Below, in pieces: positions 33,174 to 41,383 of a stretch of DNA of 64,000 nt. The position numbers and the translations under genes are program-made. How positions within the stretch are numbered: position 1 is the first letter of the stretch; each line of letters begins with the position of its first letter. Source of the DNA: Flavobacteriales bacterium (lineage in GTDB: Bacteria > Bacteroidota > Bacteroidia > Flavobacteriales_F > PHOS-HE28); NCBI GenBank assembly GCA_016712535.1, contig JADJQW010000004.1, positions 434,001 through 498,000 of the forward strand, given 5' to 3'. The notes beneath the pieces were generated by a model. The model did no database searches. It was given only the letters and a program-made list of their open reading frames with translations, and had not been told where the DNA came from.

Positions 33174-33995
33174 GTGCGCGCACCTGTCTCATCCGTCTCC
33201 ATCGTCCGCGTCGAAGCGGGATTCCCGCAGCCGGCAGAGGATATCCTCGTCGCCGAGGAGCCGCTGGAGATCCGCTTGGGCCATGGGCCGCTGGATGACC
33301 GCGACGAGTCGCGCCTCAGCGTAACCATGCGCACGCCAGGGAGCGATGAGGAGCTGGCGCTCGGATTCCTCTTCACCGAGGGGATCATCAACGCCGCCGG
33401 TGACGCTGTGCGCGTGGTGCATTGCGAGGATGTGAAGGACGAGGAGCGCGGCAATGTGGTGCGTGTTGAGCTGCAGCCCGGCCTTGATCCCGACCCATCG
33501 CGCTGGCAGCGGAACTTCTACACCAGCAGCAGCTGCGGGGTCTGCGGCAAGAGCAGCATCGAGGCCGTCCATGCGCAGTGCAGCAAGGCCATCCAGCCAT
33601 GGGGCGCGGTTGACCCGGCCTTCATCACTTCGCTTCCGGACCGCATGCGCGCCGGTCAGAGCGTGTTCAGGCATACCGGCGGCATCCACGCGGCAGCTCT
33701 GTTCAACCGGGAGGGCAGGCTGCTGCTGCTGCGCGAGGATGTGGGCCGCCACAATGCGGTGGACAAAGTGATCGGTGCGGCTCTGAATAGTGGGGTAGCC
33801 GTGCATGATTGCGCCATGCTCGTGAGCGGCCGGGCCGGCTTCGAACTCGTGCAGAAGTGCGCCGTGGCTTCCGTGCCGCTCATGGCGGCGGTGGGAGCGC
33901 CTTCGTCCTTGGCGGTGCAGTTGGCGCGTGATCGCGGCATCACCCTCATCGGCTTCCTTCGGGGCGGTCGCTATAATGACTATTCCGCGCATTAG
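33174..33995 (+). CDS. fdhD: sulfurtransferase FdhD
   Basis: A 273-residue FdhD, which passes sulfur from cysteine desulfurase to the molybdenum cofactor before it enters formate dehydrogenase. The sulfur-transfer CxxC motif is CGVCGK, near residues 121-125; the MGD-binding segments include GGIHAAAL, DVGRHNAVDKVIG and SGRAGFELVQKC. The GTG at 33174 is preferred, since earlier in-frame starts overlap tag. Its presence predicts a formate dehydrogenase outside this window. Confidence 0.94.
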   Translation: MRAPVSSVSIVRVEAGFPQPAEDILVAEEPLEIRLGHGPLDDRDESRLSVTMRTPGSDEELALGFLFTEGIINAAGDAVRVVHCEDVKDEERGNVVRVELQPGLDPDPSRWQRNFYTSSSCGVCGKSSIEAVHAQCSKAIQPWGAVDPAFITSLPDRMRAGQSVFRHTGGIHAAALFNREGRLLLLREDVGRHNAVDKVIGAALNSGVAVHDCAMLVSGRAGFELVQKCAVASVPLMAAVGAPSSLAVQLARDRGITLIGFLRGGRYNDYSAH

Positions 33996-34009
33996 GTTCG
34001 TGACCCCTA

Positions 34010-34582
34010 ATGGACGCACGGACGGAGAGACGCTTGAAGGCGCTGGACAAGGAGCAGATCGCCCTTGTGCCCTATGATCCCGCGTGGCCTCAGCGGTATG
34101 CCGAGCTCGAGAAGGAGGTGAAGCGCATCATGCCGCGGCGCTTGATCCAGCGCATCGCGCACATCGGCAGCACCGCCGTGCCTGGCCTCAGTTCAAAGCC
34201 GATCATCGACCTGCAGGTGGAGATAAGCGACGCAGAGGAGATCCGCGATACCGTGGCCCCGCTCATGGAGGAAGCGGGATTCGAGTTCCTATGGCGCCCG
34301 ACCATCGGCGACGAGGATCCGTTCTACTCCTGGTTCATCCTGCGCGACGCCGATGGCCAGCGCACTGCGCACATCCACGCGGTGCGCCCGGGGAAAGCCA
34401 GCGTCGATCGCATCGTGTTCCGCGACTACCTGATCGCTTTCGCGGAGGAGGCGCAGCGGTACGCCCAGCTGAAGCTTGACCTTGCCCAACGCTATCCGAA
34501 GAACCGAGCGGCCTATTCGGCAGCCAAGACTGCATACGTGAACGAGGTCCTGGCAAAGGCGCGTTCGGGCAAATGGCGCTGA
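34010..34582 (+). CDS. GrpB family protein (nucleotidyltransferase-like)
   Basis: A 190-residue GrpB/UPF0157 protein. The fold is related to nucleotidyltransferases; conserved segments are LVPYDPAWPQRYAELE, RIAHIGSTAVPGLSSKPIIDL and FYSWFILRDA with HIHAVRPG. The biochemical function is not established. It follows fdhD by 14 bases and is convergent with the next gene, four bases away. Confidence 0.88.
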   Translation: MDARTERRLKALDKEQIALVPYDPAWPQRYAELEKEVKRIMPRRLIQRIAHIGSTAVPGLSSKPIIDLQVEISDAEEIRDTVAPLMEEAGFEFLWRPTIGDEDPFYSWFILRDADGQRTAHIHAVRPGKASVDRIVFRDYLIAFAEEAQRYAQLKLDLAQRYPKNRAAYSAAKTAYVNEVLAKARSGKWR

Positions 34583-34586
34583 GGCG

Positions 34587-34967
34587 CTAGCCGGAAGTCA
34601 GCAACCATGCGTGCGTCTGCTCGCCTTTCGCCGATTGCCAGAAATAGCAGAAGCGCGCGAGCTTTGAGTTGAGCATGGCCTGCACTTCGGGGTGGTCGCG
34701 TCGGGGATAGAACAACTCGATGGTCCCGTTCGCTTGGTCAAATCGCGGGCTCGGGACCGTACCCGGAGCAAAACGCACCACGATGCGCCGTGCGCGCGTC
34801 CCCGCTCGTGCAGGAACACCGGCGAAGACAAGCTCACCGGGGTCCTCTCGCAACCCTTTCGTGATGCGCACAACATCAAGCTTCCCTGATGCGAGCAGGT
34901 GCGAGGTCACCGGAGCGATCGCGTCCGCGTACCTTATTCCTTCAACTGTTTCCTGCATTGTGGCCAT
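34587..34967 (-). CDS. hypothetical protein
   Basis: A 126-residue soluble protein of unknown function. It shows mixed strands and helices (ARRIVVRFAPG, GTIELFYPRRD, LARFCYFWQSAKGEQTHAWLL) and a TrpLeu-rich end; the last part vaguely recalls the C-terminal segment of the 136-residue hypothetical protein at 35782-36192. No domain is recognised. A TTCACC-like segment upstream is the only hint of a promoter. Confidence 0.6.
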   Translation of the reverse strand: MATMQETVEGIRYADAIAPVTSHLLASGKLDVVRITKGLREDPGELVFAGVPARAGTRARRIVVRFAPGTVPSPRFDQANGTIELFYPRRDHPEVQAMLNSKLARFCYFWQSAKGEQTHAWLLTSG

Positions 34968-35070
34968 CGGAACGGTGAAGTTCGAGCAAGGGAGCGATCA
35001 AGACCGTGGCAAATGACCGAATCGCATGAAATTTCATGTTGCCTTAACGATCGAAGCGGAGGCATCGGGC

Positions 35071-35709
35071 CTAAGCCCACTTCCTGTCGAGCGCGTATCT
35101 CACCAGGCCCGCCGTGCTCCGCACATTGAGTTTGGTCATCAGGCGCTTGCGGTGGCTCTTCACGGTTTCCTCACTGATGAAGAGCGCTGCGCCGATCTCG
35201 CCGTTGGTGCGTTCCAGCGCGATGAGCCGTATGATCTCGCGCTCGCGTTGGGTGAGCCCGATGTATTCACCATCCGGCCGTTTCTCCGTGTAGCGGTAGC
35301 CTTTGTCGATGCTCGCCTTCGCCGCCTCGCTCAGGAAGCGGTCGCCGCTGAGCGCTGCCCGCACGGCCAGCAGGAGTTCCTCGCGGGTGCAGGCTTTCAC
35401 CAGGTAGCCCACTGCACCCTCGATCAGCATGCTGTTCACGTACTCAATGTCGGTAAGCGCGCTGAAGGCCAGCACGGCTTGCTCCGGATGGGCCTTGCGC
35501 AGCGCGCGCATGGTGTCAATGCCATCCATCTCCGGAAGCGATACTTCCAGCAGGACGAGGTCGGGCTGCTGTTCTCGCAGCAATTCGAGCAATTCATTGC
35601 CGGTTCGGGCATGGGCGGTCACGGCCAGGTCCTCTTCGCCACGGAGCCATGATTTAACGCCTTCGGCGATGAGCTCGAGCGGATCCGCGATGAAGATGGT
35701 GCTGCTCAC
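35071..35709 (-). CDS. atypical NarL/LuxR-type response regulator
   Basis: A 212-residue response regulator with a receiver domain (about 4-120) and a C-terminal LuxR helix-turn-helix (about 145-205: LTQREREIIRLIALERTNGEIGAALFISEETVKSHRKRL). The phosphoacceptor position holds Glu55 in LVLLEVSLPEMDG where Asp is expected, and the N-terminal acidic pair is reduced to one Asp (IADPL); the conserved Lys of GYLVK is kept. It is probably phosphorylation-independent, perhaps locked on. I prefer the GTG at 35709, because an earlier TTG at 35733 lies inside the -7 box. Confidence 0.88.
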   Translation of the reverse strand: MSSTIFIADPLELIAEGVKSWLRGEEDLAVTAHARTGNELLELLREQQPDLVLLEVSLPEMDGIDTMRALRKAHPEQAVLAFSALTDIEYVNSMLIEGAVGYLVKACTREELLLAVRAALSGDRFLSEAAKASIDKGYRYTEKRPDGEYIGLTQREREIIRLIALERTNGEIGAALFISEETVKSHRKRLMTKLNVRSTAGLVRYALDRKWA

Positions 35710-35729
35710 TGGAGGGGCCTTGGCACCGA

Positions 35730-35737
35730 CCAAGCTA
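35730..35737 (-). promoter_or_regulatory. -7 promoter box of the response regulator gene
   Basis: TAGCTTGG on the minus strand resembles TAnnTTTG; it lies 20 bases before the GTG at 35709. Confidence 0.4.
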
Positions 35738-35781
35738 ATGCAAGGGCCTCATATCATGAGTGCCCTGGCGCGGCATCATGT

Positions 35782-36192
35782 TCAGCTTGCGGCAACCGCT
35801 TCATCCCGCAGCCATGCGTGCGCTGTTTCTTCTGAATCGAACACCCGCGCAGGGAAGGGCTGCGGGAACCAGGTGAAGTAGAACTTGCTCACGCTGCGCA
35901 TCATATCGCCATGCGCCACGAGTGCCAAGGCAAGTATCCGTCGCTTGACACGTTCACCAGTGAAATGGTCCGTATTCGTCGCGTTCGGGTCGATCGGGAT
36001 CTCTTTGGGGATGATGACCATCAATGCGCACAGCGAATCGCCGATGATGCGGTCGCGGACCTCGGCCACCTCGTCGAGAATGGCCTGGGTGAAGCGTGCT
36101 TCGGGCTTGAACCGCTGCACGAGGCACCGATGAGCGGTCCGCGTGAATGTGCAGTGCTTCGTTTCTTCAGTGGATAGTACTTCCATGGGCAT
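35782..36192 (-). CDS. hypothetical protein, possible STAS/SpoIIAA-like fold
   Basis: A 136-residue soluble protein. The middle strand LCALMVIIPKE and the C-terminal helix pattern SKFYFTWFPQPFPARVFDSEETAHAWL resemble small STAS/SpoIIAA-like proteins of Bacteroidota that follow regulators, but I cannot confirm the family. It is upstream of the response regulator on the same strand (72 bases away). An ATG two codons downstream is an alternative start. Confidence 0.6.
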   Translation of the reverse strand: MPMEVLSTEETKHCTFTRTAHRCLVQRFKPEARFTQAILDEVAEVRDRIIGDSLCALMVIIPKEIPIDPNATNTDHFTGERVKRRILALALVAHGDMMRSVSKFYFTWFPQPFPARVFDSEETAHAWLRDEAVAAS

Positions 36193-36298
36193 TCGATCGA
36201 TTCGCTGCTGGACGTTCGGATCGCCCCCAAGCGATGGTTCCCGCTTGGGACGATGCCATGACGTAAGGGTCCTGATAGGGTTGGCCCGGATGAGGAGA

Positions 36299-37675
36299 TC
36301 AGCCGAAGAGATGCGCGAGCACCTGCTCCACGCGCGCCACCATCACTACTTCGATGGATTTGGCAGGCGCGAGGCCCTTGGTGCCGTGCGGAATGAAGAT
36401 CCGGGCGAAACCGAGCTTGGCCGCTTCGGCAATGCGCTGCTCGGCGCGTGTCACAGGCCTGATCTCGCCGGTCAGGCCGACCTCGCCGCAGAAGGCAGTA
36501 TCCATGGGCACCGCGATGTCGGCATTGCTGCTGAGCACGGCGCACACCACGGCCAGGTCGATCGCGGGCTCTTCCACCCGGAAACCGCCAGCGAGGTTGA
36601 GGAAGACATCCTTGGCGCCGAGGCGGAAGCCGCAGCGCTTCTCAAGCACGGCCAGCAGCATGTTCATGCGACGCAGGTCGAAGCCGGTGCTGCTGCGCTG
36701 TGGTGTTCCGTACACAGCGCTGCTTACCAGCGCCTGCACTTCGATCAACAGTGGCCGCATGCCTTCGAGCGTGGCCGCGACCACCACGCCGCTGGGACGT
36801 TCGGTGCGGTCGCCGAGCAGCACTTGGCTGGGGTCGTCCACTTCGGCCAGGCCGCTGCCGCGCATCTCATAGATGCCCAATTCGTTCGTGCTGCCGAAAC
36901 GGTTCTTCAGGGGGCGGAGCAAGCGGTAAGCGTGGTCGCGGTCGCCTTCGAATTGCAGCACGCAATCGACCATATGCTCCAGCACCTTCGGCCCGGCGAT
37001 GAAGCCATCCTTGGTGATGTGTCCGATGAGCACCATGGGCGTGCCGGTGGCCTTGGCGAAGCGCATGAGCTCGGCGGTGCATTCGCGCACCTGGCCAACG
37101 CTTCCGGGGCTTGCATCCAAGGCCGCAGTATGCAACGTCTGCACGCTATCGATCACCACGAGCGAAGGCTTCATCGCCTCGATGTGCTTGAAGATGCTCT
37201 GCGTATTGGGCTCCGTGAGCACGAAGCAATTCGATGCCGGCGGCCTAACGTGCCCATGCTCCAGCCGCTCCGCCCGCATCTTCACCTGGTGCTCGCTCTC
37301 CTCGCCGGATACATACAGCACGCGCAGGTGCGGGTTGCGCAATGCCGTCTGCAAGAGAAGGGTGCTCTTGCCGATGCCCGGTTCGCCGCCGATGAGGGTG
37401 ATGCTGCCCGGCACGATGCCGCCTCCGAGCACGCGGCTCAGTTCGCGATCGCTGAGTGCCATGCGCGGACCGTCCTGCGCAGGGATGTCGTCGATGCTGA
37501 TCGGCTTGGGCTGGCGTGCCTTGATGCTTGAAGGGGCCCCGCTCCTTTCGATCGCCCGCTCCACCACTTCCTCCACGAGCGAGTTCCATTCCTTGCATTG
37601 GCCGCATTGACCGAGCCATTGCGGGTAACTGGCTCCGCAGCTCTGGCACACATAGCGCGAGCGGACCTTAGCCAC
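36299..37675 (-). CDS. radA: DNA repair protein RadA
   Basis: A 458-residue RadA/Sms branch-migration ATPase for recombination. In order: a four-Cys zinc finger (CQSCG...CGQC, about 10-28), a RecA-like ATPase with Walker A GGEPGIGKSTLL (about 100-111), the RadA-specific KNRFGSTNELGIYEM, and a Lon-like C-terminal domain (about 290-458). The start overlaps the rfaE2 stop by eight bases, so it ends the minus-strand operon that begins with panD. Confidence 0.96.
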   Translation of the reverse strand: MAKVRSRYVCQSCGASYPQWLGQCGQCKEWNSLVEEVVERAIERSGAPSSIKARQPKPISIDDIPAQDGPRMALSDRELSRVLGGGIVPGSITLIGGEPGIGKSTLLLQTALRNPHLRVLYVSGEESEHQVKMRAERLEHGHVRPPASNCFVLTEPNTQSIFKHIEAMKPSLVVIDSVQTLHTAALDASPGSVGQVRECTAELMRFAKATGTPMVLIGHITKDGFIAGPKVLEHMVDCVLQFEGDRDHAYRLLRPLKNRFGSTNELGIYEMRGSGLAEVDDPSQVLLGDRTERPSGVVVAATLEGMRPLLIEVQALVSSAVYGTPQRSSTGFDLRRMNMLLAVLEKRCGFRLGAKDVFLNLAGGFRVEEPAIDLAVVCAVLSSNADIAVPMDTAFCGEVGLTGEIRPVTRAEQRIAEAAKLGFARIFIPHGTKGLAPAKSIEVVMVARVEQVLAHLFG

Positions 37676-38171
37676 GTCGGATGCGCTCCACCAGAGCCGT
37701 CGTTGAGAAGCCCTCCACGAGCTTGAGGCTGCGCACCTCGCCGCCCGCCGCCTTCACCGCCTTGGCGCCAACGATGCGGTCCTCGCTCCAATCGCCGCCC
37801 TTAACGAGCACGTCGGGGACAGTGGCTTCGATGAGGCCCAACGGCGTGTCTTCATCGAAGATGATCACGGCGTCGATCCCGCGCAGTGCGGCCACCACTT
37901 TGGCTCGGCTCTGTTCATCGTTGATGGGCCGGTTGGGCCCTTTCCCCTGGCGGCGAACGCTGGCATCGCTGTTCACGCCCACCACAAGGCGATCGCCGAG
38001 CGCGGCGGCCTCCTGCAGGTATTCCACATGGCCGCGATGCAGGATGTCGAAGCATCCGTTGGTGAATACGATGGTGTCGCCCTTCATGCGCCAGATGTTG
38101 CACAGCCGCTTCAGGTTGACAAGGTCCACCACGCGCTTGTCCGCGGCGGGGCTGGAGACTACATTGCTCAT
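37668..38171 (-). CDS. rfaE2: D-glycero-beta-D-manno-heptose 1-phosphate adenylyltransferase
   Basis: A 167-residue nucleotidyltransferase that makes ADP-heptose for LPS core, equal to the second half of enterobacterial HldE. The nucleotidyltransferase motif is TNGCFDILHRGHVEYL, with GVNSDASVRR and the C-terminal STTALVERIR. It lacks the kinase half, so a separate RfaE1 kinase is expected elsewhere. It starts inside the stop of the preceding flippase-like gene (ATGA) and overlaps radA by eight bases. Confidence 0.93.
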   Translation of the reverse strand: MSNVVSSPAADKRVVDLVNLKRLCNIWRMKGDTIVFTNGCFDILHRGHVEYLQEAAALGDRLVVGVNSDASVRRQGKGPNRPINDEQSRAKVVAALRGIDAVIIFDEDTPLGLIEATVPDVLVKGGDWSEDRIVGAKAVKAAGGEVRSLKLVEGFSTTALVERIRRG

Positions 38172-39193
38172 GGTGCGGGCGGTTTCTGCAAGGCAGCCAA
38201 AAGTAGCGAGAGGCCCCCGAGCACGATGATCATCAAGGTCTGCGCAGCCCAGAGCAGCCAGCCCATGGCCAATGCATCCGGCCGGAGCAAGCCACCTCCA
38301 TCGGGTGGCGCCATGTACACGCCCACGATCAACGCCACGAAGGCCGGATAAACGCCGATGCCGCCTTGGACCAGGACAATGCCGATGGCGCCCGCTATGA
38401 AGCCCGCGAGGATGGCTGCGAATGGGACTTGGTCCATGCCAGGCAAGCAATAGAAGCCCACTTGGAACATGCCCAGGTAACAGGCCCAGATCAAAACAGT
38501 GTGCGCGATGAAGAGGCCCTTCTTCCGCGTGTGCAACACGGTTTGCAAGCCCTGCATGAAACCGCGAAGGGCATCCATGAATCGTGCGCGCAGCGCAGGC
38601 CGGGTGAGTACGAGGTACGCCGCGACGGAAGCGCCGATCACGAACAAAGCACCAAGGAGCCAAGCCCATGGGAAGCCGTTCCCAACGGGATCAGCCGAGC
38701 CCTGCTCACTGCGGAACCGGGCGATCTGGGCCTTGAACAGTTCGAGCTTATCGAGCTGCATGACCATGGCGACGCCTGCGATGCCCAGGAGCACGGCCAT
38801 ATCCACCACGCGCTCAGCCATCACTGTTCCGAAGCCCTTCTCGAAAGGCACGCGTTCAACCCTGTAGAGCAGGGCGGCACGGCTTGCTTCACCTGCCCGG
38901 GGAATGAACATGTTCATGAAATAGCCCGCCATCACGCCGTGGTAGCAATTCCAGAAGCCGGGCCGATAGCCGATCGGCTCCAGAAGGTAGCGCCATCGCC
39001 ATGCGCGGCTCACATGGGCTAACCAGCCCACCGCAATAGCCAATGTGAGCCAGAGCAGGTTGGCCTGGCCGAAGGCAGCGAAGAGTTCCTCGCGTTGCTC
39101 AGGGGTGAGCGCGCTATAGGGTTTGTATACCAGCCATGCCCCTGCGGCCAGGGGCAGTCCCAGCTTCAAGGCGTTCAGGGCTGCCCGTTTCAC
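38168..39193 (-). CDS. lysylphosphatidylglycerol synthase TM region/UPF0104 family protein
   Basis: A 341-residue integral membrane protein with about eight helices, in the UPF0104/AglD2-like group (lysylphosphatidylglycerol synthetase membrane region). Family hallmarks are GWLAHVSRAWRWRYLLEP, GYFMNMFIPRAGEASRAALLYRVE and ERVVDMAVL. These proteins are thought to flip or transport lipids, but the substrate is not known. It is coupled by ATGA to both panD upstream and rfaE2 downstream, linking an envelope function with the heptose gene. Confidence 0.9.
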   Translation of the reverse strand: MKRAALNALKLGLPLAAGAWLVYKPYSALTPEQREELFAAFGQANLLWLTLAIAVGWLAHVSRAWRWRYLLEPIGYRPGFWNCYHGVMAGYFMNMFIPRAGEASRAALLYRVERVPFEKGFGTVMAERVVDMAVLLGIAGVAMVMQLDKLELFKAQIARFRSEQGSADPVGNGFPWAWLLGALFVIGASVAAYLVLTRPALRARFMDALRGFMQGLQTVLHTRKKGLFIAHTVLIWACYLGMFQVGFYCLPGMDQVPFAAILAGFIAGAIGIVLVQGGIGVYPAFVALIVGVYMAPPDGGGLLRPDALAMGWLLWAAQTLMIIVLGGLSLLLAALQKPPAP

Positions 39194-39543
39194 CCGCGGA
39201 GTCGGTTGGTGGCTTCGTCCGGGAATACCACGACAGGACGGTAGGCACGGGCCTCCTCAATGGTCATTCGCGCATACGCCACCACGATGACCACGTCACC
39301 GACGCTGGCCCTGAGGGCGGCTGGGCCATTGAGGCAAACGGCACCGCTGCCGCGCAAGCCTTTGATCACATAGGTCTCCAGCCGTTCGCCATTATTCACG
39401 TTGAGCACTTGCACTTTTTCACCCTCGATGAAACCGACCGCGTCGATCAGGTCCTCGTCGATGGTGATGCTGCCGACGTAGTTCACATCGGCTTCGGTGA
39501 TGCGCACGCGGTGCAGCTTCGCACGGAGCACTTCAATGGTCAT
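39190..39543 (-). CDS. panD: aspartate 1-decarboxylase
   Basis: A 117-residue pyruvoyl-dependent decarboxylase making beta-alanine for pantothenate. The self-cleavage site is Gly24-Ser25 in YVGSITID, the same position as in E. coli, and LRAKLHRVRITEADVNY precedes it. The ATG at 39543 is chosen; the frame is open for 12 more codons but these are not family sequence. It heads the operon with the flippase, rfaE2 and radA, and is next to panC of the same pathway. Confidence 0.96.
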   Translation of the reverse strand: MTIEVLRAKLHRVRITEADVNYVGSITIDEDLIDAVGFIEGEKVQVLNVNNGERLETYVIKGLRGSGAVCLNGPAALRASVGDVVIVVAYARMTIEEARAYRPVVVFPDEATNRLRG

Positions 39544-39586
39544 GGTCGGGCATGGCGCGGGGGATATGCCCTTGGCCAAGGGGCGG

Positions 39587-39594
39587 CGAAGTTA
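39587..39594 (-). promoter_or_regulatory. -7 promoter box of the panD operon
   Basis: TAACTTCG on the minus strand lies 43 bases before the panD ATG, between panC and panD, so the two pan genes may be transcribed separately. Confidence 0.55.
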
Positions 39595-39614
39595 CCAGCC
39601 CCCATTGGATACGG

Positions 39615-40463
39615 TCAGCGTCTTCGAATGGTCAGATTGTCGATGAGCCTCACGGTGCCAAGTTGGGCAGCGATCATGGCAATGGCGTCCCGGTGATCCG
39701 GCCAAGCGGCCAAAGGTTGCATGGTCTCGGCATCAGCGATTCCCAGGTATTCCAACCTGATGCCCGGCTCCTTATCAAGTTCCAATCGACCCAGGCTCAA
39801 GCACTCGCTCAGGGTCATGCCGTGAGCATTGTCCTCAATGGCCTTCAATGCACGGTACAAGGCGGGAGCTGACCGTCTTTCTGAAGGGTTCATTTTGATG
39901 TTCCTTGAGCTCATGGCCAAACCATCAGGTTCGCGAACAGTGGGGCAGGGGATGATGTCGATGGGCCACCGCAGATTATTTGTAACCCATTGAATGATAG
40001 CTAGTTGCTGCCGATCCTTCATGCCGAAACAAGCACCATCGGGCCTGACGCAGCCGAAAAGCCGGTCAACCACGTTCACTACACCTTGAAAGTGCCCCGG
40101 TCGCTGAGGTCCTTCCCAATGGGAATCAAGGCCGCCGAGCTCGTATTCCTTCTGGTGATGGTCTGCGAATAGAAGTTCCATTGTGGGTGCAAAGAGCGCG
40201 CTGCAACCAGCGCCTTCTAGCAGGCCCCGGTCTTCCTCGGGCCTGAGCGGATAGCTAGAAAAATCCTTTGGATCGTTGAATTGCAGGGGGTTAACGAAAA
40301 TGCTCGTGACTACAACATCGAACTGATCCAAGGCCCGGCTTACCAGATTCAGGTGACCAGCGTGCAAGGCTCCCATGGTCGGGACAAAGCCGATACGGAG
40401 GCCTTGCCGTCGTTGGGCTGCAGCCCAAGATGTCATTTCAAATGGATCCTGAATGAGCTGCAT
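39615..40463 (-). CDS. panC: pantothenate synthetase
   Basis: A 282-residue pantoate-beta-alanine ligase. The nucleotidyltransferase motif is PTMGALHAGHLNL, with the ATP site in FGMKDRQQLAI and the KMSKS-like LAMSSRNIKM; pantoate-binding FVNPLQFNDPKD is intact. It uses the beta-alanine made by PanD, whose gene lies downstream. It is divergent from the starch-synthase-like gene, with which it shares a palindromic promoter region. Confidence 0.96.
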   Translation of the reverse strand: MQLIQDPFEMTSWAAAQRRQGLRIGFVPTMGALHAGHLNLVSRALDQFDVVVTSIFVNPLQFNDPKDFSSYPLRPEEDRGLLEGAGCSALFAPTMELLFADHHQKEYELGGLDSHWEGPQRPGHFQGVVNVVDRLFGCVRPDGACFGMKDRQQLAIIQWVTNNLRWPIDIIPCPTVREPDGLAMSSRNIKMNPSERRSAPALYRALKAIEDNAHGMTLSECLSLGRLELDKEPGIRLEYLGIADAETMQPLAAWPDHRDAIAMIAAQLGTVRLIDNLTIRRR

Positions 40464-40511
40464 CCCGCGGTCTTAATTACTTGGCCAAGCTAGCGGCACG
40501 TTGAAGACCGC

Positions 40512-40534
40512 CCGCAAAGTCTATATTTTTGCGG
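40512..40534. promoter_or_regulatory. palindromic divergent promoter, panC and starch-synthase-like gene
   Basis: Arms CCGCAAA (40512-40518) and TTTGCGG (40528-40534) flank an AT-rich centre with TATA at 40522-40525. On the plus strand TATTTTTG (40524-40531) fits TAnnTTTG exactly; on the minus strand TAGACTTTG has one extra base. Both flanking genes start within 50 bases, so the element can serve both. Confidence 0.5.
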
Positions 40535-40558
40535 TCCCGATTCATCATCACCCCCCGC

Positions 40559-41383
40559 ATGAGCTTGAAGAACGCGAAGGTCCTAACCATCTCCCAGTCC
40601 ATTTCGCCCTTCATGGACATTCCTGAGGAGATGGCCAAAGTGTCGCGTTCATTGCCCCAGGGCACTTTGGATCGTGGCAATGAGATCCGGGTGTTCATGC
40701 CCAAGTGGGGCTGCATCAACGAACGCCGGCACCAGCTCCATGAGGTGATTCGCCTGAGCGGGATGAACTTGATCATCAACGACACGGACCATGCCTTGTT
40801 GATCAAAGTGGCCAGCGTGCCGAGCGCGCGGATGCAGGTGTACTTCATTGACAATGAGGAGTTCTTCAAGCGCAAATCCGACACGCACGACCTCGATGGC
40901 ATTTTTTACCCGGACAACGATGAGCGTGCGCTTTTCTTCGGTCGGGGCGTGCTCGAGACCGTAAGGAAGCTGGGCTGGGTGCCGGACATCATCCACTGCC
41001 ACGGTTGGATGGCGGGCCTGGTGCCGCTTTACATCAAGCATTTCTATGCCGATGACCCGCACTTCGAGAATGCCAAGCTGGTCATCAGCGTGTACGACCA
41101 GAAGTCTGAGCCCATGGACAAGGACCTGGCGAAGAAGCTCTCCTTAGAGGGCTTCGACAAGGATTTGCTCAAAGGACTGGCGAAGCCCTCGACCGATGAC
41201 CTTTACAAGTTCAGCATGGGCTTCTGCGATGCCGTTGTGAAGGGGAGCCCGAAACTGAGCAAAGGCTTGGAATCCGCTATCAAGGCGGAGGGCAAGCCAA
41301 CCTTGGGCTATTCGCAAGGCGCCGAGTTGCTCGATGGCCATTTGGAGTTCTATAGCACCGTGCTCGAGGCTGCGCTCGTGTGA
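40559..41383 (+). CDS. starch/glycogen synthase-like protein, N-terminal domain only
   Basis: A 274-residue protein matching the N-terminal half of family-5 glycogen synthases (MDIPEEMAKVSRSLPQGT, NEIRVFMPKWGCINERR, DIIHCHGWMAGLVPLY). The usual family length is about 480, and the C-terminal nucleotide-sugar domain is absent, although the frame is not broken and the protein ends naturally. Similar short forms next to panC and glmS are common in Bacteroidota, so it is a conserved reduced protein, not a pseudogene. The sugar-binding Lys of GlgA (KTGGL) is replaced. It overlaps the next gene by four bases. Confidence 0.82.
   Translation: MSLKNAKVLTISQSISPFMDIPEEMAKVSRSLPQGTLDRGNEIRVFMPKWGCINERRHQLHEVIRLSGMNLIINDTDHALLIKVASVPSARMQVYFIDNEEFFKRKSDTHDLDGIFYPDNDERALFFGRGVLETVRKLGWVPDIIHCHGWMAGLVPLYIKHFYADDPHFENAKLVISVYDQKSEPMDKDLAKKLSLEGFDKDLLKGLAKPSTDDLYKFSMGFCDAVVKGSPKLSKGLESAIKAEGKPTLGYSQGAELLDGHLEFYSTVLEAALV

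Noticed and set aside
40559..41383. Frameshifted glycogen synthase pseudogene
   Set aside because: The stop is natural, codon use is normal, the overlap with the next gene is typical of the operon, and no C-terminal half is found in other frames downstream.
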